A model generated the notes under the pieces. That model did no database searches. It was not told the DNA's origin and saw only the letters and a program-made list of their open reading frames with translations. This document shows positions 63,887 through 64,000 of a stretch of 64,000 bases of DNA, piece after piece; within the stretch, counting starts at the first letter, position 1; every line of letters starts with the position of its first letter. The stretch is from the NCBI GenBank assembly GCA_014529385.2, contig CM043960.1:116818043-116882042 (forward strand), in the 5' to 3' direction. The position numbers and the translations under genes are program-made. The DNA is from Adiantum capillus-veneris (Eukaryota > Streptophyta > Polypodiopsida > Polypodiales > Pteridaceae).

Positions 63887-64000
63887 GTAATTACAACCTT
63901 TGCATTAGGGAAGAAAATAAGAACCATTCATCTTGAAGGATGATTATCTTCCAAAAGAAAATAGGCTATGTGTTACTCACCAATACAATAAGAAAGTCAT

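Larger units (their letters stand above)
58763..64000 (+). mobile_element. Ty3/gypsy retrotransposon (Gypsy 4), truncated by window edge
   Basis: LTR, initiator-Met primer site, gag, zinc knuckle, protease, RT fragments and RNase H in gypsy order on the plus strand. Gag and protease differ from Gypsy 1 and 3, so it is a different lineage. The integrase begins near 63900 and runs out of the window. Confidence 0.88.

Overview
This window is nuclear DNA of a land plant with a large, repeat-rich genome. The evidence is plant-type Ty1/copia and Ty3/gypsy LTR retrotransposons with initiator-Met tRNA primer sites, a hAT transposon carrying a fragment of a strictosidine-synthase-like gene, and decayed host-like genes with introns. 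A fern, lycophyte or other non-angiosperm is possible, because one gene on the minus strand resembles a family I recall mainly from invertebrates, but that is only an inference. Almost everything coding is broken by stops, frameshifts or insertions. No tRNA, rRNA or CRISPR locus is supported.

Layout. 1-4948: near-complete copia element (Copia A, +) whose 5' LTR is cut by the window edge; it sits in a minus-strand gypsy relic (4949-about 7450). About 8115-12500: decayed minus-strand reverse-transcribing element with a gag-type zinc knuckle, two retropepsin-like tails and an internally repeated polyprotein. 13100-14460: tandem repeat of about 270 bp. 15363-22469: hAT transposon delimited by an 8-bp target duplication and imperfect terminal repeats; it holds a dead transposase plus fragments of a strictosidine-synthase-like gene and an alpha-tubulin gene. 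About 23900-33500 (+): broken gene with a coiled coil, a RING-like domain and an FCP1-like phosphatase domain, split by a Tnt1/Tork-like copia (Copia B, 27649-33129). 34717-49894 (-): broken gene of a DDE-like family, split by a gag-only LTR element (35625-47015) whose 3' LTR is itself split by a third copia (Copia C, 41249-46442, -). 49950-53570: microsatellites, a minisatellite and a small proline-rich ORF with a predicted signal peptide. 53571-58760: gypsy relic of the same family as the one at 4949-7450. 58763-64000: another gypsy element (+) running off the window.

The nesting gives a clear order of events: host-like genes first, then the gag-only LTR element in the minus-strand gene, then Copia C inside its LTR; Copia B separately in the plus-strand gene. 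Removing the inserted elements restores motif continuity in both genes. With insertions removed, the two genes form a tail-to-tail unit of roughly 9 kb, and the same degenerate AAGTGCTT-type repeat occurs in an intron-like gap of each gene and between them. The best candidates for something undescribed are this convergent gene pair and the gene-capturing hAT element.
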